Below, one piece after another: positions 62,331 through 64,000 of a DNA stretch of 64,000 nucleotides; the stretch's first letter is position 1, and the number at the start of each line of letters is the position of its first letter. The DNA lies in the NCBI GenBank assembly GCA_002495905.1, contig DAHJ01000025.1:945-64944 (forward strand), written 5' to 3'. Source of the stretch: Thaumarchaeota archaeon UBA223 (GTDB taxonomy: Archaea > Thermoproteota > Nitrososphaeria > Nitrososphaerales > UBA57). Under the pieces are notes generated by a model. That model was given only the letters and a program-made list of their open reading frames with translations. It was not told the DNA's origin and ran no database searches. Position numbers and translations under genes: made by a program.

Positions 62331-62939
62331 ATGTCAAAGCCATTACTTGATAGAAGATCTTTAACTGCATCAATATTATTTGCGTCGCTTGGAGTAGTAT
62401 TACATCCACCATTCTTTCCACTAGTATTTCCTGCCCCATATGCTCCATTTTTAATTTATTCAATATGGGAAATTCCATTATACATTTGTTTATTATTATT
62501 CGGTCCTTTAACGGCAATGATAGCAGGAGTAATTAATTTTATTTCATTACTTGTATTTTTCCCAGGTCAGTTATTCACAGGTCCATTATATAATTTAATA
62601 GCAATATACGGTTCCTATTTAGGAATTATATTAATTAAAAAGAGAAAGAAATTTGTTTTAGACACAAGTAAAGCAACTAAAGATATTTTTTCAATAAACA
62701 TGTTATTGATCATTTTATCTCCAATGATATTTAGAACAGTAATAATGACAGTAGTGAATTTTATTGTATTGCCTCAACCACCTCCAATTGGTTTTTCAAT
62801 TCCAATGGAAGGAATACCAAGTGTTTTAGGGTTAATAGCAATATTTAATTCAACGACTATACTATATTCAATACCTTTAGCTTACCTAGTAGCTAGATCA
62901 GTAAAATCAGCTATAGACCGAACTTGGATATTTGAATAA
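62331..62939 (+). CDS. ECF transporter S-component-like membrane protein
   Basis: A 202-residue protein with about five or six membrane segments. The early region LDRRSLTASILFASLGVVLH and PYAPFLIYSIWEIPLYICLL leads to LLFGPLTAMIAGVINFISLL, which resembles substrate-binding S components of energy-coupling vitamin transporters. The substrate is unknown, and no EcfA ATPase or EcfT is nearby. The final basic stretch is ARSVKSAIDRTWIFE. It ends one base from the convergent atpE gene. Confidence 0.6.
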   Translation: MSKPLLDRRSLTASILFASLGVVLHPPFFPLVFPAPYAPFLIYSIWEIPLYICLLLFGPLTAMIAGVINFISLLVFFPGQLFTGPLYNLIAIYGSYLGIILIKKRKKFVLDTSKATKDIFSINMLLIILSPMIFRTVIMTVVNFIVLPQPPPIGFSIPMEGIPSVLGLIAIFNSTTILYSIPLAYLVARSVKSAIDRTWIFE

Positions 62940-62940
62940 A

Positions 62941-63543
62941 TTATTTGAACTTATTTGCAACGTCAGTTCGTAATTCGGCTTTCATTCGTTCTAATCTATC
63001 TTCAATAGTATTGTTAACAACAACAGTAGAATCAGCATTACTGACAATAATACCTCCTGCAGTTGTAATATAATTATCAGATAATGAAATAGATTTCTTT
63101 GACTTGGAAGAAATTTTGTCTATTATGTCTTTTACAATTGAAGAATCTTTCTTGTTACAAGAAATTAAGACATCTGAATCGTCGATAGTATCCAATCCCT
63201 CGTTAATGAAGAGTTCTAGGGACTTTGGATAATTTTTTCCTTTATTAGAATTAAGTTCTTTCAAAGCAGCAGTAAATACTTTATTAATATTTTTTTCAAG
63301 AAGGACTAGGCTAGAATTTCGACTTTCCATTTCTGCAGTACCAATAATTTGTCTAGATTTAATATCAAATTCCTTGGATTGTTGGGATTCAATTTCCTGT
63401 TCTTGATTTTTTGACTGTGTTTCTGATTCAGATATAATCTTGTTGGCTTCTTCTAATCCATCTTTAAGAATGGATTCGACAATTTTTTCAAAGTCTTTAG
63501 AAACATCATCTAAAACATTTTCATTTGATATTTTTTTACTCAT
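62941..63543 (-). CDS. atpE: A-type ATP synthase subunit E
   Basis: A 200-residue peripheral stalk subunit. The first half is a long charged helix (DFEKIVESILKDGLEEANKI; ESETQSKNQEQEIESQQSKE), the second half a globular domain with SLVLLEKNINKVFTAALKEL, DSDVLISCNKKDSSIVKDII and ITTAGGIIVSNADSTVVVNN, the last being a family motif. It is cut off from K, D, B and A by two genes on the other strand. Subunits C, F and I are not in the window. Confidence 0.9.
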   Translation of the reverse strand: MSKKISNENVLDDVSKDFEKIVESILKDGLEEANKIISESETQSKNQEQEIESQQSKEFDIKSRQIIGTAEMESRNSSLVLLEKNINKVFTAALKELNSNKGKNYPKSLELFINEGLDTIDDSDVLISCNKKDSSIVKDIIDKISSKSKKSISLSDNYITTAGGIIVSNADSTVVVNNTIEDRLERMKAELRTDVANKFK

Positions 63544-63667
63544 TTTTTTGACCTGTGATAATTTATCATAAAATATTTACCTATTTAAATTGTTAAGATT
63601 AGATGAATTTTCATGTGAAAATCATAATAACAATAATAAGTAACAAATACAAACTATAATAGAAGCC

Positions 63668-64000
63668 TTGATATCAGAAACAGAAATTAGAAATTCTTTA
63701 ACAAATGTCATGGATCCTGAGATCCATATGAATATAGTAGAATTGAAGATGCTAAGAGAGATAAAAATTGATGGGAATAATATCGATGTATTAATAGCAC
63801 TAACAGTTGCAGGGTGTCCATTAGCAGATACAATAAAAAAGGATGTAAAAGAGGAATTAATGAAATTAGAACAAGTAAAAGAAGTTAGTGTAGAAACCAC
63901 AGTTATGACCAAAGAACAATTAGATGAATTAAAGGAAATTGTTCAAAAGAATCGAGGTGAGCAACAATCCCAGGATGAATTAATCTCAAGATTAGACAAG
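63668..64000 (+). CDS. mrp: Mrp/NBP35-like Fe-S carrier ATPase, N-terminal DUF59 domain (partial)
   Basis: The frame starts with TTG at 63668 and runs off the window with 111 codons. The product reads LISETEIRNSLTNVMDPEIH, MNIVELKMLREIKIDGNNID, then IALTVAGCPLADTIKKDVKE with the DUF59 Cys. A charged linker (KEIVQKNRGEQQSQDEL) follows at the edge. DUF59 fused ahead of an ApbC/Mrp P-loop ATPase is the common layout in this lineage; the ATPase itself lies outside. It would load Fe-S clusters onto target proteins. It is divergent from atpE. Confidence 0.85.
   Translation, partial: MISETEIRNSLTNVMDPEIHMNIVELKMLREIKIDGNNIDVLIALTVAGCPLADTIKKDVKEELMKLEQVKEVSVETTVMTKEQLDELKEIVQKNRGEQQSQDELISRLDK

Overview
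The window reads as a compact, AT-rich archaeal chromosome. Archaeal signs are a 5' fragment of archaeal 16S rRNA, TFB, topoisomerase VI A and B, aIF1, aIF1A and aIF2-beta, a RIO1 kinase, archaeosine tRNA-guanine transglycosylase, A-type ATP synthase, and tRNA introns with bulge-helix-bulge geometry. A DUF59-Mrp protein, a membrane-anchored cupredoxin, class II ribonucleotide reductase, the archaeal early shikimate route, PurS/Q/L and many leaderless genes point to a Nitrososphaerota (Thaumarchaeota)-like lineage, possibly a streamlined marine one. No ammonia-oxidation gene is visible, so I do not call it an ammonia oxidiser. No mobile element or CRISPR array was seen.

Layout. 1-405: 5' part of 16S rRNA (minus). 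606-8361: an eight-gene shikimate operon (minus) from ADTH synthase to chorismate mutase/prephenate dehydrogenase. 8512-17377: cysS, tgtA, a PAC2 protein, a beta-CASP-type nuclease, sufU-sufS-sufC and a cysteine synthase-like gene. 17374-25729: a nine-gene purine operon (minus) with an extra 58-residue zinc-motif gene between purQ and purL, and a purD whose natural start appears to be CTG. 25784-32765: endonuclease IV, a winged-helix regulator, membrane proteins, aIF1, dCMP deaminase, TFB, ProRS and UppP. 32771-37844: an information-processing operon (top6A, top6B, KH protein, RIO1, aIF1A, DUF424, aIF2-beta). 37929-40511: apt, mtnP and ahcY, salvaging adenine, methylthioadenosine and S-adenosylhomocysteine. 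40514-47256: site-2-type protease, DUF59, ferredoxin, and lysine genes (dapL, lysA, dapB, dapA). 47350-50723: four tRNAs, three with introns, plus inositol-phosphate synthase and a secreted beta-propeller. 50826-55668: a winged-helix/ATP-cone/NrdD-like protein without reductase cysteines, beside nrdJ. 55665-57111: pyrB and pyrI transcribed divergently. 57346-63543: A-type ATP synthase genes K, a 41-residue peptide, D, B and A, with E split off by a cupredoxin and an ECF S-component-like gene. 63668-end: start of a DUF59-Mrp gene.

The genome is tightly packed. Several divergent pairs share one TATA region, five convergent pairs share a four-base TTAG/CTAA stop overlap, and operon genes overlap by ATGA or use TTG/GTG starts. 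The best leads for undescribed biology are the NrdD-like putative nucleotide-sensing regulator next to nrdJ, the zinc-motif microprotein inside the FGAM synthase genes, the palindrome at the purine promoter, the purD start, and the tRNA with two introns.
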